DNA of 64,000 bases from JAAURB01 sp049647265 (GTDB taxonomy: Bacteria; Cyanobacteriota; Cyanobacteriia; Cyanobacteriales; Microcoleaceae), in contig JBARXJ010000045.1 in assembly GCA_049647265.1 (NCBI GenBank), positions 1 through 64,000 on the forward strand, in the 5' to 3' direction. Shown here in pieces: positions 17,041-25,134 of this stretch. Position 1 is the first letter of the stretch. Each line of letters begins with the position of its first letter. The notes beneath the pieces are model-generated. The model had not been told where the DNA came from. It did no database searches and worked only from the letters and a program-made list of their open reading frames with translations. A program made the position numbers and the translations under genes.

Positions 17041-17095
17041 CTATAGGCAATGATGATAGCTTTGCCTATACAGTAATTGCCTATACAACGCTATA
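17041..17095. promoter_or_regulatory. TTGCCTATACA repeats, possible operator
   Basis: TTGCCTATACA occurs twice in direct orientation (about 17053-17063 and 17067-17077), CTATACAA follows once more near 17081, and CTATAGGCAA lies inverted near 17041-17050. Related CTATACAAAA stands at 17770, upstream of the 220-aa gene. The clusters bracket that gene and may bind the ribbon-helix-helix protein encoded at 17936. Confidence 0.4.
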
Positions 17096-17753
17096 CAATA
17101 GTTAATTGAATGCCACCACCCATTACCACCATATAGAGTTTGTTGAGGTGTTCAACTGCTTCTTGATGGGTGTGGGGAAGTGATTGAGCTTTCTCTAAGA
17201 ATGAAGGCAGGGACTGAGAAAGTATCCTGTTACCGCTGAAAGGAATGTAATAGATAATGCCGTGCAAATCAAAGAGTAAGACTTGTGCCAGTCCAACGGG
17301 ATAGACGTTAACGAATTTACCGGGGTGCATCCAGTCTTCGTAACAGCAGAACTTAGTATCTTTGAGCTTTAACTGTTCTAAGTCTGAGGGGCTAACAAGC
17401 AGGTTGCAGTGATGCTTCCAATCAATTGATGCTTCAATTCGTTTGAGAGTCTCGGGGTCACTCAACCAGGGAACAATTGATAGTTCTATCTGCTTTTTTG
17501 GAGGGGTGTTGTCTGGCAATAACTCAGAGTAGATTGAATTATTTGATGATGCTGTGACTTGGACAACGGGCAACTTTTGATCGGCCTGTGTGGTTTTGTC
17601 GTCCTTGTAGGCTTGGGTGATGGCTTTTAGCCAAGTTGAGCGTTGCCGTAAGTCTCCGTGCTGCTTGACCTCATCACGGGTCAGTCCTAACTCATCCAGG
17701 GCTAACTGCTTTAGCTCTGGGAGTGTCTTTTCATTGATGGAATGTTGTGTCAT
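17091..17753 (-). CDS. 220-aa protein with SAP/Rho-N-like N-terminus
   Basis: The first 45 residues (TLPELKQLALDELGL, then DLRQRSTWLKAI) resemble the short helical SAP/Rho-N-type DNA-binding domain often seen in cyanobacterial proteins. A polar linker follows, then a globular part (FCCYEDWMHPGKFVNVYP, LFDLHGIIYYIPFSG) of no family I recognise. The ATG at 17753 has GGAG upstream. It is the first gene of the leftward run and is divergent from the RHH gene. A role in DNA binding is inferred from the N-terminus only. Confidence 0.6.
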   Translation of the reverse strand: MTQHSINEKTLPELKQLALDELGLTRDEVKQHGDLRQRSTWLKAITQAYKDDKTTQADQKLPVVQVTASSNNSIYSELLPDNTPPKKQIELSIVPWLSDPETLKRIEASIDWKHHCNLLVSPSDLEQLKLKDTKFCCYEDWMHPGKFVNVYPVGLAQVLLFDLHGIIYYIPFSGNRILSQSLPSFLEKAQSLPHTHQEAVEHLNKLYMVVMGGGIQLTIV

Positions 17754-17935
17754 GATGAATTAATCTCCTATACAAAACGGAGTACATACCCATTGGTGAG
17801 AAGGTTCGCGGCCAGAAACACCAGTGGGTTTTGCTTTGTTTGAGCAAGTGACAATACTGTACCATAACAGAAACCACTCTGTAAATCCCCCTAGGCTAAA
17901 ATTTTAAGTAAGAGTAGAATTGAGGTAGTGTAGAG

Positions 17936-18136
17936 ATGACAGCAATAGTGCCAAGCAACAAACCTAAAATACAGGTATACCTGGATGAAGATTTGCTGGA
18001 GGATGGAAAGCAACTAGCAGAGAAACGGCAACGGTCTCTGTCGAGCTTAATCCGTCGGTTGTTGCAACTGGAGGTTGAGAAGGCTAAAGCCGCTGGAGAA
18101 ATGAGCAACAATTTCACAGACAACTCAGACAAATAA
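17936..18136 (+). CDS. Ribbon-helix-helix (CopG/Arc-type) DNA-binding protein
   Basis: The 66-aa product contains a clear RHH core: the strand PKIQVYLDEDLLEDG, helix KQLAEKRQRSL, and turn plus second helix SSLIRRLLQLEVEKAK. Such dimers bind short palindromic operators, regulate copy number or autoregulate. It is the only confident rightward gene in the element and is divergent from the 220-aa gene, so the 182-base interval with CTATACA motifs is the natural target. A toxin partner is absent, arguing against a toxin-antitoxin pair. Confidence 0.85.
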   Translation: MTAIVPSNKPKIQVYLDEDLLEDGKQLAEKRQRSLSSLIRRLLQLEVEKAKAAGEMSNNFTDNSDK

Positions 18137-18139
18137 CAG

Positions 18140-18168
18140 AAAGGGGTCTCTAATCAGGGGCCCTTTTT
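18140..18168 (+). terminator. Terminator after the RHH gene
   Basis: AAAGGG (18140-18145) can pair with CCCTTT (18161-18166), followed by TTG, and begins three bases after the stop codon. The stem-loop and T-run support a rightward terminator. Confidence 0.5.
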
Positions 18169-18684
18169 GATGAAAGCGATCGCAAATAAACGACTAAAAT
18201 CCCGGCACTTCTGAGAATTATCAGGAGTGCTTTGTGATACCAAGACTGCCAATCCAAGAAAAAGGGTGACGGATTGGTGACGGATTGGTGACGGATTTTG
18301 GTGACGCTAGAACCCTTACCCTGTATAGCGGTGACGGATGTGACGGATTTTTCCAACTCTTTTTTTGATTTTTTTTCTGAAGAGATGCAAAAGTGGCTGT
18401 AAGCCGCTCAGGGAAGCGTGTTACCACCCCTTTGCCTCTATTGTATTCCAGACTACACTCATATCAGTGATAACACTGAGGCTTTAGAGGCGGGCTTCAG
18501 TGGAGTTAGTAGCCATTTTGATTAAAGCTATTTAGCTAGTTGGGCTCTGTTTGCAGAGGACTCTATATATAAGTGTCTGACTCTGGAGACAAGCTAAGTA
18601 GACCCGGTCTAGTTGAGTAGTTGGGGGCCATCAGTGAATAATTGCCCAATTCAAAAAAGAGGGACAAACCACTGTAGAGATTTA
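18169..18684 (+). other. Gene-poor right end of the element with primase-linker remnant
   Basis: This stretch of about 515 bases has no confident gene. It contains a HIP1 site and the inverted copy (18262-18357) of a segment of the primase gene. In the plus strand that copy can be read as LVTLEPLPCIAVTDVTDFSN, then SFFDFFSEEMQKWL and a stop, but one internal stop precedes it. It looks like the 3' remnant of a second, lost primase-type gene. Confidence 0.5.
18262..18357 (+). repeat. 96-bp inverted repeat, copy B
   Basis: This matches the reverse complement of 10548-10643 with two one-base indels that cancel each other and a seven-base diverged patch. The GGTGACGGATT units are present three times, as in copy A. 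Inversion of everything between the copies by recombination is conceivable. Confidence 0.85.
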
Positions 18685-18770
18685 TCGTCAAATTATCTTC
18701 AAACTGACTTGGGAGGGGCTGAAACCTAAGCTGGCGAACGGACTCGAACCATCAACCTTCCGATTACAAG
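18685..18770. repeat. attR: right 86-bp copy of the attachment repeat
   Basis: One mismatch to 8543-8628. Bases 18729-18770 are the 3' 42 nt of the intact tRNA-Thr gene on the minus strand. The left part holds ATCGTCAAATT and ATCTTCAAACT head to tail (18684-18705). Confidence 0.88.
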
Positions 18771-18801
18771 TCGGATGCACTACCAATTGTGCTACGCCAG
18801 C
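18729..18801 (-). tRNA. trnT-UGU: tRNA-Thr (anticodon UGU)
   Basis: Read on the minus strand, the 73-nt gene folds as a cloverleaf. Acceptor GCTGGCG pairs with CGCCAGC; the D-arm GCAC pairs with GTGC; the anticodon stem TCCGA/TCGGA holds the loop CTTGTAA with anticodon TGT; the T-loop is TTCGAGT. CCA is not encoded. The 3' half was rebuilt by the integrated element. Confidence 0.95.
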
Positions 18802-18849
18802 AACTTTGTTATCATAACATATAGGCTGAAGAAATTACAAGTGGATCGA

Positions 18850-19230
18850 TCAAATTTGTTCAAGATAGCTCAATAAATCAGCCATTTCTTGAGAACTGGG
18901 CTGAAATTGGGGCATTGGGGGAGTCTTGCCACTAATCACCTGGTGAATAATACCAGCCCGAGACTTATGTTGTGACACATCTTGTAAGCTGGGCCCGACT
19001 TGTTCCCCTTGTTGGGAAATATGACAACCTGCACAGTTCATTAGAAAAATGGCTTGCCCTTGAAGGGGATCTCCCTCTAAAGCCAGTACATTTTCAACAT
19101 AAGGGTCTGATCCTTGCAGCCAGCCTGAACCCACTACCCAAGTTAAAATGATCGCCATGAACGCTACAGCAGCGATCGCAACTCGCCGAATTAAAAGATT
19201 CACATCAACACTAGCAAGCGGCTTGTCCAA
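18850..19230 (-). CDS. cytM: Cytochrome cM, membrane-anchored c-type cytochrome
   Basis: The 126-aa protein has one N-terminal hydrophobic segment (about residues 17-38) with no clear cleavage site. One heme c motif follows: Cys66-Ala-Gly-Cys69-His70, with likely axial Met106 in the KTPPMPQFQPSSQEMADLL segment. That C-terminal signature and DPYVENVLALEGDP match cyanobacterial cytochrome cM as I know it. CytM is conserved in cyanobacteria and suppresses photosynthesis or respiration under heterotrophic or stress conditions, at a membrane. The gene lies just upstream of tRNA-Thr on the same strand (48-base gap). A different small cytochrome c is possible but less likely. Confidence 0.75.
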   Translation of the reverse strand: MDKPLASVDVNLLIRRVAIAAVAFMAIILTWVVGSGWLQGSDPYVENVLALEGDPLQGQAIFLMNCAGCHISQQGEQVGPSLQDVSQHKSRAGIIHQVISGKTPPMPQFQPSSQEMADLLSYLEQI

Positions 19231-19631
19231 CGTCCTTATACTTCGAGAAATATCTACAAAAAACTTTACGTACTCAATAGCTTAATGCTTCCCAGCGCTA
19301 AGGGCAAGTCAAACAGAAGGTAAATACAGACCCACATCAGGGTTTAACAATTAAGAATGAGCCACAAACAAAGAGTAGTCTTCTGATTTGCTGGAAACTC
19401 AAAGATTTTATTAAAAGATTATAAAATTTTTACGAATTAATCTTTCTTTTTTTGACCAAAAGTTAAGAATACGTTGTCAGCTTAAAAAGTATAATCGACA
19501 CAACGCTGATGAATAAATAGCTTGCTTCAATCACTCTTAAATTAAATAACAAATTTTAGATAGTTTTAACTCAGATTCGAGGCTGCCGATACAATATGTG
19601 AATATCCTATGATAATGAATAAGTAACTATT
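19231..19631. other. Divergent intergenic region cytM / cupin gene
   Basis: These 400 A+T-rich bases separate the divergent cytM and cupin genes and should hold both promoters. I see no ORF, strong hairpin or known motif. A TATGATAAT-like -10 near 19609 could serve the cupin operon. Confidence 0.4.
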
Positions 19632-20114
19632 ATGAGTCTTGAAATAAACGAGGCAAGATCCATGAGCGATCATTGTATGATTCCCATTGTTAAATCTTTA
19701 ACAGATTATCGTGCCTATCGTATCAGTCCTCAAGATAAAAATCGATTAGCCATTATTTTTGACCCGGACTCAGCCAACGCATCGTTAACTGTTTGTGTCG
19801 AAATTTTTGATGCCGGGGCAACCATTCCCTTTCATCAACATCATCGCGCAGTTGAAATGTTTTTTATCCTCAAAGGAGAAGGAGAAGCCAGTTGTGATGG
19901 TAAATCGATTACTCTGTTAGCGGGAGACAGTATTTTAATGCCGCCCACTGGAATTCATACGATTACAAATGTAGGGTCAGGTCGCCTTTATGTTCTTTGT
20001 ATCATGGTTCCCAACGAAGATTTTGTCGAACTGATTCGCACTGGCATCCCGGCTGAATTGGATGCGGAAGATTTAAAAGTTTTACGGCGAACAGATACCC
20101 TGATTCCCTGTTAA
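19632..20114 (+). CDS. Cupin-domain protein
   Basis: The 160-aa product is a single cupin: motif 1 is IPFHQHHRAVEMFFILKGEGE and motif 2 is LLAGDSILMPPTGIHTITN. His residues of motif 1 (FHQHH) and motif 2 (GIH) provide a metal site. Cupins of this size are enzymes or small-molecule binders, and the substrate cannot be told. It starts at ATG 19632 and ends 33 bases before the CocE-type hydrolase gene, so the two form an operon and may act on the same compound. An in-frame ATG at 19662 is an alternative start. Confidence 0.82.
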   Translation: MSLEINEARSMSDHCMIPIVKSLTDYRAYRISPQDKNRLAIIFDPDSANASLTVCVEIFDAGATIPFHQHHRAVEMFFILKGEGEASCDGKSITLLAGDSILMPPTGIHTITNVGSGRLYVLCIMVPNEDFVELIRTGIPAELDAEDLKVLRRTDTLIPC

Positions 20115-20147
20115 ACTAATCATTGTCCGATTGAATCAAGCTCGAAG

Positions 20148-21854
20148 ATGATTATCTCAGAAACAGCATCTTTTATTACATCCGATGGCGTGCGTTTGGA
20201 TGCTGATATTTATCGCCCTGAGGCAACGGGAACTTATCCTGTATTATTAATGCGGCAACCTTACGGTCGGGCGATCGCTTCAACTGTTGTGTATAATCAT
20301 CCCAGATGGTATGCGGCCCAGGGGTATATCGTTGTGATTCAGGATGTGCGAGGCCGAGGCACTTCAGAGGGAGAATTTCAACTATTTGCCAATGAAGTTC
20401 AAGATGGTTTAGAAACCGTTAATTGGGCTGCTCATTTACCCGGAAGTAACGGCAAAGTAGGGATGTATGGGTTTTCTTATCAAGGCATGACTCAACTCTA
20501 TGCCGCTTCGGCTCAACCCACGGCTTTAAAAACAATTTGCCCGGCTATGATTGCCTATGATTTATATCAAGATTGGGCTTATGAAAATGACGCATTTTGT
20601 TTACAAATTAATTTAGCGTGGGCGATTCAGCTTGCTACAGAAACGGCTCGAATTAAAGGAATGAAAACCGCTTACAACCAGCTCTACAAAGCCTCTCGCA
20701 ACTTACCACTATTTGATCCGACTCCAGCGCTTCCAGAGATTTTAACAGAGTTCGCACCGGATTCTTTTTATCATGACTGGATACAACACTCTCAACAGAG
20801 TAGTGAATATTGGCAGCAATTTAATCCTCAACTTAAATCGCTTAATTTACCTATATTACATATTGGTGGATGGTTTGATCCGTATCTGAGAGGAACCTTA
20901 AATTGTTATCAAAATCAAGTGGAGCAAAATTCAGCGCCTCAACATTTAATTATCGGGCCGTGGTCTCATTTACCTTGGGGTAAAAATGTTGGTGAATTAG
21001 ATTATGGCGCATTAGCGATTAACCCGATTGATGAATTACAAATTCGCTGGTTCGATCAGTTTTTAAAGGGTATTGATACAGGAATTTTATCAGAAAACCC
21101 GATTTCTGTCTTTGATATGGGGGCTTATTGTTGGCGAGAGTTAGCCGCCTGGAATAGTGAGAAAACTCAATATTTTTATCTATTAAGTACAGGACTCGCA
21201 GCGATTCGAGAAGATGATGGGATATTATTAGAAATTGCCGAAGAAGTCAGTCCAAATTTAGATAATAATTTATCGAATTTTGCTTCTTTAGAATTAGAAG
21301 AAGTACCAATAGAAGATCTTGAGCGGGTTTATTCTGAAGATATTTTTGTTCACGATCCCTGGCGACCTGTACCGAGTTTAGGTGGCCATGCAGCGATTCC
21401 CGCAGGTGCAATGGAGCGATCGCAACTCGATAACCGCAGTGATATTTTAACCTATACGTCTGCCCCTTTGGAAACGGATTTATTGATTATTGGACAACCC
21501 AAAGTAGAAATTTATTGTGAGGCGGATACCCCTAGTTTTGATTTGTGTGCTGTCTTATCAGTTGTTCAGACAGACGGTAAGGTTTATAACTTTACTCAAG
21601 GATACATCCGGCTCAATCAGCAGATCAGTCCGGTCAGCATTCCGCTACAAGCCACTTGTATGCAGATTCAGGCGGGAAATGCCATTCGCCTCAGTGTTAG
21701 CGCTGCTTGTTTCCCAGCTTATCCGGTTAATTCGGGCAATTGTCAACCCCCCAGTCAAACTCAACTGATTGAGGCTCAAATTATTACTTTGATGGTTCAA
21801 TGTGGCGGAGAGTATGCCTCTCGTGTGATTTTACCCATCACCACAAAGGAATAA
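20148..21854 (+). CDS. CocE/NonD-family (X-Pro dipeptidyl-peptidase-like) hydrolase
   Basis: The 568-aa protein has an N-terminal alpha/beta-hydrolase fold with nucleophile Ser110 in GFSYQG, then GGWFDPYLRG (aspartate) and GPWSHLPWG (histidine) further on. A C-terminal beta-rich domain characteristic of the X-Pro/CocE group follows. Members cleave esters, amides or beta-lactam side chains; the physiological substrate is unknown here. Length (about 550-570) fits the family. The gene follows the cupin gene by 33 bases. After its stop comes a 200-base A+T-rich interval before the carotenoid protein gene. Confidence 0.88.
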   Translation: MIISETASFITSDGVRLDADIYRPEATGTYPVLLMRQPYGRAIASTVVYNHPRWYAAQGYIVVIQDVRGRGTSEGEFQLFANEVQDGLETVNWAAHLPGSNGKVGMYGFSYQGMTQLYAASAQPTALKTICPAMIAYDLYQDWAYENDAFCLQINLAWAIQLATETARIKGMKTAYNQLYKASRNLPLFDPTPALPEILTEFAPDSFYHDWIQHSQQSSEYWQQFNPQLKSLNLPILHIGGWFDPYLRGTLNCYQNQVEQNSAPQHLIIGPWSHLPWGKNVGELDYGALAINPIDELQIRWFDQFLKGIDTGILSENPISVFDMGAYCWRELAAWNSEKTQYFYLLSTGLAAIREDDGILLEIAEEVSPNLDNNLSNFASLELEEVPIEDLERVYSEDIFVHDPWRPVPSLGGHAAIPAGAMERSQLDNRSDILTYTSAPLETDLLIIGQPKVEIYCEADTPSFDLCAVLSVVQTDGKVYNFTQGYIRLNQQISPVSIPLQATCMQIQAGNAIRLSVSAACFPAYPVNSGNCQPPSQTQLIEAQIITLMVQCGGEYASRVILPITTKE

Positions 21855-22056
21855 AAATATTTAAAATCTATCTAGAGAATTATTATTCTCTCAAACGTCT
21901 AAAATTTAGAGCAACTGAATCTTTCTCTAGGACGATGAAAAATTAGAATTAATCTTATTAGTATTTATAAAAGATTAAGAAAAAAAGAATTTAAGTTGTA
22001 AGCAAAATTTGCATCTTATATTTTCTAATCGTTAAAGATAATAGGAGAAGATTTAT

Positions 22057-22539
22057 ATGACTTTTGCTCAAGCACAAGGAAATACCGATCAAACTTTAGA
22101 GCAATTCAAAACGTTGACTGTCGATCAACAATTAGCTGTATTATGGTTCATGTATACCAAAATGGGTACATCCATTACCCCAGCAGCACCAGGAACTGCT
22201 GAAACTGAGATTGCTGAAGGCATTTTTAAGCAAATTCAAGAGCTTTCTAAAGACGAACAGCTTCAAGTTCAACGAGATATTTTACAAAAAACCAGCACAG
22301 AAATTACTCGTGAATACGGTTCTTTAAATGATAATACAAAGTTACTTGTTTGGTATCGTTTAGCGCAAGGAATGAGTGAAGGTAGCATCATTCCCATGCC
22401 AGAAGGTTATGAAATGAGCGATACAGAAAAGACTGTATTAGGGGCTGTAGAATCATTAGACTTTCAGCAACAAATTACTTTCCTCCGGAACTTAGTTTCA
22501 CCCACAGGATCTGATCCAAAATCTGGTGCAAGTATCTAA
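22057..22539 (+). CDS. Helical carotenoid protein (OCP N-terminal-domain homologue)
   Basis: The 160-aa product corresponds to the all-helical N-terminal domain of the orange carotenoid protein, without the NTF2-like C-terminal domain. Recognisable features are LAVLWFMYTKMG (Trp30 and Tyr33, the positions that contact carotenoid in OCP), AAPGTAETEIAEGIF, LLVWYRLAQGM (Trp99-Tyr100) and QQITFLRNLV. Helical carotenoid proteins bind keto-carotenoids; some quench phycobilisomes and others scavenge singlet oxygen. The subclade cannot be set by eye. No C-terminal-domain homologue gene lies nearby. AGGAG precedes the ATG at the right distance. Confidence 0.9.
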   Translation: MTFAQAQGNTDQTLEQFKTLTVDQQLAVLWFMYTKMGTSITPAAPGTAETEIAEGIFKQIQELSKDEQLQVQRDILQKTSTEITREYGSLNDNTKLLVWYRLAQGMSEGSIIPMPEGYEMSDTEKTVLGAVESLDFQQQITFLRNLVSPTGSDPKSGASI

Positions 22540-22610
22540 AATATAATCCGTTTGGTTAGTCTTAATTCTTGAAATAGGTTAACGCGAGTCAGATTATTAT
22601 CTATACTGAG

Positions 22611-22645
22611 AATCCCTATCTTTTTACAGGTGGGGATTTTGCATT
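22611..22645 (+). terminator. Terminator after the carotenoid protein gene
   Basis: AATCCC (22611-22616) pairs with GGGATT (22633-22638), followed by TTGCATTTG, 70 bases after the stop. The T-run is moderate. Confidence 0.5.
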
Positions 22646-23064
22646 TGTCATAAAACTTTAAACTCTAAATCTGTATTTTAAGAACTTTATATATTGACAA
22701 AAGTGTTTAAGTATGGGTTTTCTCTCAAAAACCATAAATAGTCAGTATCTAGAGACTAACTTTATATATTTTATTGCGGCGCAGTTCAGTCTAAGATAGC
22801 AAAAAAGTAGCCCTAAAAGTCTGTTCATTTTTTGAATTTATCATAGTGAGGTTCTACATATGTCTGATAAAATGACTGTCACAAACGTAGTAAATGGACT
22901 CGAATTGGGTATTCAACGAGTCTTAATTACGGATTGTTACTGACTGATAAAATCTGAAATCTGGTGCGCGAGATAGGATAGAATATATCGGATATAATCA
23001 ATCTGAGGTGTTATTAAAACACTTTGCTGTCAATCTGAACAAATTTAAAAAATATAACTTTAAA
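22646..23064 (+). other. Intergenic region with a tiny ORF
   Basis: About 420 bases lie between the carotenoid protein terminator and the DUF2853 gene. A hairpin ATGGGTTTT/AAAAACCAT lies near 22712-22736. A 27-codon frame (22860-22943; starts MSDKMTVTNVVNGLELG) has GAGG at a plausible distance, but it is too short to judge and may be the start of a decayed gene. Confidence 0.35.
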
Positions 23065-23391
23065 ATGGCTGAATACATAACAAATATCCAGAAATATACT
23101 GATAATGTTGATGAGGAAGTGGTGGCAGGAATTGTGAGACATCTTGGCATAGCATTACGAAGTCGGGATGCATCCTTAGTCTCTTGCAAAGATCAAATAG
23201 AATTAGATCGAGTCAGAACAAGCTTTTTGAAAAAGAAACTTCAACTGACTGCAAGTGATGCCGATTTAAATCAAGCCATTGGAGAAGTGTGTGAAATTAT
23301 GAAAAATACCAGTAATAAATCTCGAGTCACATTCTATTATCTATTGGCAGAAAAATTTGATAAGTTTTCTTTGTTTAAAAAAGCAAAATAA
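23065..23391 (+). CDS. DUF2853-family protein
   Basis: The 108-aa product (MAEYITNIQKYT) shows the family pattern well: VAGIVRHLGIALRSRDASLV, then CKDQIELDRVR, FLKKKLQLTASDADL and KSRVTFYYLLAEKF. DUF2853 proteins are small, helical and of unknown function, found in several bacterial phyla. A GTG at 23008 in the same frame would add 19 residues, but homology starts at the ATG at 23065, which I prefer. It stands alone, convergent with the histidine kinase gene. Confidence 0.8.
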   Translation: MAEYITNIQKYTDNVDEEVVAGIVRHLGIALRSRDASLVSCKDQIELDRVRTSFLKKKLQLTASDADLNQAIGEVCEIMKNTSNKSRVTFYYLLAEKFDKFSLFKKAK

Positions 23392-23434
23392 AGGTATAAC
23401 TTTCCTCTGTCAAACCCAATGCAGGTTAATATGA

Positions 23435-24583
23435 TCACTCCCAAAAATTAGGTATAGTCACTATAAATGTGCTGCCTTCTCCTAAATGACTCTCAACTTT
23501 AACCTTACCGTTACACGCTTCTAAACAACGCTGAACAATTGCTAAACCTAATCCGGTGCCATCGATTTCTCCAACATTATGGCCGCGCTGAAAAGCCTGA
23601 AATAGGCGTTTTTGGTCTTCAACAGAAATCCCGATGCCTTGATCTTGAACTTGAAATTGGACTTGATGATTTTCAGCAATAATTGTTAACTGAATTGTAC
23701 CACCATTCGGAGAATATTTAACTGCATTGGTCAGCAAATTAGAAAGAATATGTCGGAGTAAATGTTCATCCCATAATCTCCCTTCAAGATTTCCTTGAAT
23801 GGCGAGTAAAATTTGAGAATCAGGACTGGTATTGTGTTGTAATTCTTCAATCAGTTGCTGACAAAAATTAGCTAAATTGAGGGGAGCCGGAACCCATTTT
23901 AATTGTTCTAAATCAGATTTTCCTACTAAGATGACTTCATCTAACAATTGAACCATATTATTTCCAGCGGCTTTAATTCGTTTAAAAATTGCTTTTCTAT
24001 GTGCTGGAGTCAACTTTTTGTCGCTATTTTTTAAAAGTTCAGTCGATAGCAAAATAGTACAAAGTGGATTACGAAAATCATGGGACATCATAGAAACAAA
24101 TTCAGAGCGACGACGATTTTGTTCTTTTGCCTTGATCAATTCTGCACTTTGAAATTGTACTTTATTTCCTAAACTTTCATTTTCTTGACGAAGCGTTTCT
24201 ATTACTTGTTTACGTTCAATGGCATATCGCAGCGATCGCACTAAAACTTCTGTGGTCACTTGTCGTTTTAAAAGATAATCTTGCGCTCCCCAACGAACCG
24301 CGTCTAAGGCTAAATCTCCATCATTGGTATTCGTTAATACAACAATGGGTAATTCGGGGGAATCATGAATTAATGTTTTTAAGGAGTCTAATCCTTGACT
24401 ATCGGGTAAAGACAAATCCAGTAAAATAACATTAAAAGAACGTTCCGTTTGCTGAAGTTGTTGTAAAGCGTCTGATAATCGCTTAACATGAATAACATCA
24501 TAGTTTTTTAGCCAAGAATCTTTGAGTAACTCCTGTAATAATCGAGCCTCTGCTAAACTATCTTCAATTAACAAAATATTCAT
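23435..24583 (-). CDS. Receiver-histidine kinase hybrid
   Basis: The 382-aa protein has an N-terminal receiver domain (IEDS near residues 6-9, phospho-acceptor in LLDLSLPDSQG near 56, TNTN near 86, and the LLKR lysine). A short coiled coil follows, then a HisKA domain with SMMSHDFRNPL (His near 168) and a HATPase domain (NLLTNAVKYSPNGG, DQGIGI, GTGLGLAI). Receiver-first kinases relay phosphate from another regulator rather than sensing through a periplasmic domain. It is 104 bases downstream of rcp1 on the same strand, so it probably takes input from the phytochrome-Rcp1 pathway (inference). Confidence 0.88.
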   Translation of the reverse strand: MNILLIEDSLAEARLLQELLKDSWLKNYDVIHVKRLSDALQQLQQTERSFNVILLDLSLPDSQGLDSLKTLIHDSPELPIVVLTNTNDGDLALDAVRWGAQDYLLKRQVTTEVLVRSLRYAIERKQVIETLRQENESLGNKVQFQSAELIKAKEQNRRRSEFVSMMSHDFRNPLCTILLSTELLKNSDKKLTPAHRKAIFKRIKAAGNNMVQLLDEVILVGKSDLEQLKWVPAPLNLANFCQQLIEELQHNTSPDSQILLAIQGNLEGRLWDEHLLRHILSNLLTNAVKYSPNGGTIQLTIIAENHQVQFQVQDQGIGISVEDQKRLFQAFQRGHNVGEIDGTGLGLAIVQRCLEACNGKVKVESHLGEGSTFIVTIPNFWE

Positions 24584-24687
24584 GGATCATTAGTGATTAG
24601 TCCTTTGTTATTTGTCATGGCTCATGTGTCATTCTTTACTATTCAAACCCTGAATAATGAATGACAAAAAATAACTCACTATCTTTA

Positions 24688-25134
24688 TTATTCCCCAGGA
24701 AGGGTGACTAATTTCAGCCAAAACTCCTCTATTCCTTTAACAATTTCAAATAACTGACTGAGATTACGAGATTTTGTGATGTAGCAGTTGACGTGTAAAT
24801 TATAACTGTGAAGAATATCTTCTTCATTGTGAGAGGTTGTCAATACCACCACCGGAATTCTTTTTAAGTTTTCCGAGGCTTTAATTTCTGCCAACACTTC
24901 CCGGCCATCTTTACGCGGCAAGTTTAAGTCGAGCAGAATCAAGTCAGGACGGGGTGCTGAGGCATATTCTCCCTGTTGTTGTAGGAATGCCATCGCATCC
25001 ATCCCGTCTCTAACGGCTACAATTTCATGAGGAACCGAACTGTGTTTTAACGCTTCTTGAATTAAGCGAATATCAGCTCGGTTATCTTCCACTAAAAGAA
25101 TAAGTCTACATTTAGTGTCCGTTTCGACGATCAC
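24688..25134 (-). CDS. rcp1: Phytochrome-linked response regulator Rcp1
   Basis: This is a 148-aa single-domain CheY-like receiver (VEDNRADIRLIQEAL, phospho-acceptor in ILLDLNLPRKDGREVL, TTSHNEEDI, YITKSRNLSQL), in the Rcp1 group found beside cyanobacterial phytochromes. The true start is GTG at 25132-25134, overlapping the cph1 stop codon (GTGA) with GGAGGA upstream. A longer frame to 25221 exists only because it overlaps cph1. Rcp1 receives phosphate from Cph1 in the light-controlled phosphorelay known from Synechocystis. It has no output domain, so it must act through another protein, possibly the neighbouring hybrid kinase. Confidence 0.85.
   Translation of the reverse strand: MIVETDTKCRLILLVEDNRADIRLIQEALKHSSVPHEIVAVRDGMDAMAFLQQQGEYASAPRPDLILLDLNLPRKDGREVLAEIKASENLKRIPVVVLTTSHNEEDILHSYNLHVNCYITKSRNLSQLFEIVKGIEEFWLKLVTLPGE

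Larger units (their letters stand above)
8543..18770. mobile_element. tRNA-Thr-integrated element of about 10.1 kb
   Basis: Two 86-bp direct repeats (8543-8628 and 18685-18770, one mismatch) bracket the region. The right copy contains the 3' part of an intact tRNA-Thr gene; the left copy contains only that 3' part. A tyrosine recombinase gene lies just inside the left repeat. This is the classic arrangement of an element that inserted into a tRNA gene and rebuilt its 3' end. Cargo is a primase-helicase, a P-loop ATPase, a ribbon-helix-helix protein and about eight small proteins. I see no capsid, portal, terminase, relaxase or toxin. It could be a phage satellite (compare P4, PICI or the marine tycheposons) or an integrated plasmid; the sequence does not decide. 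Confidence 0.85.

Noticed and set aside
17936..18136. Antitoxin of a toxin-antitoxin pair
   Set aside because: The RHH gene has no toxin-like partner; the next downstream sequence is a terminator.
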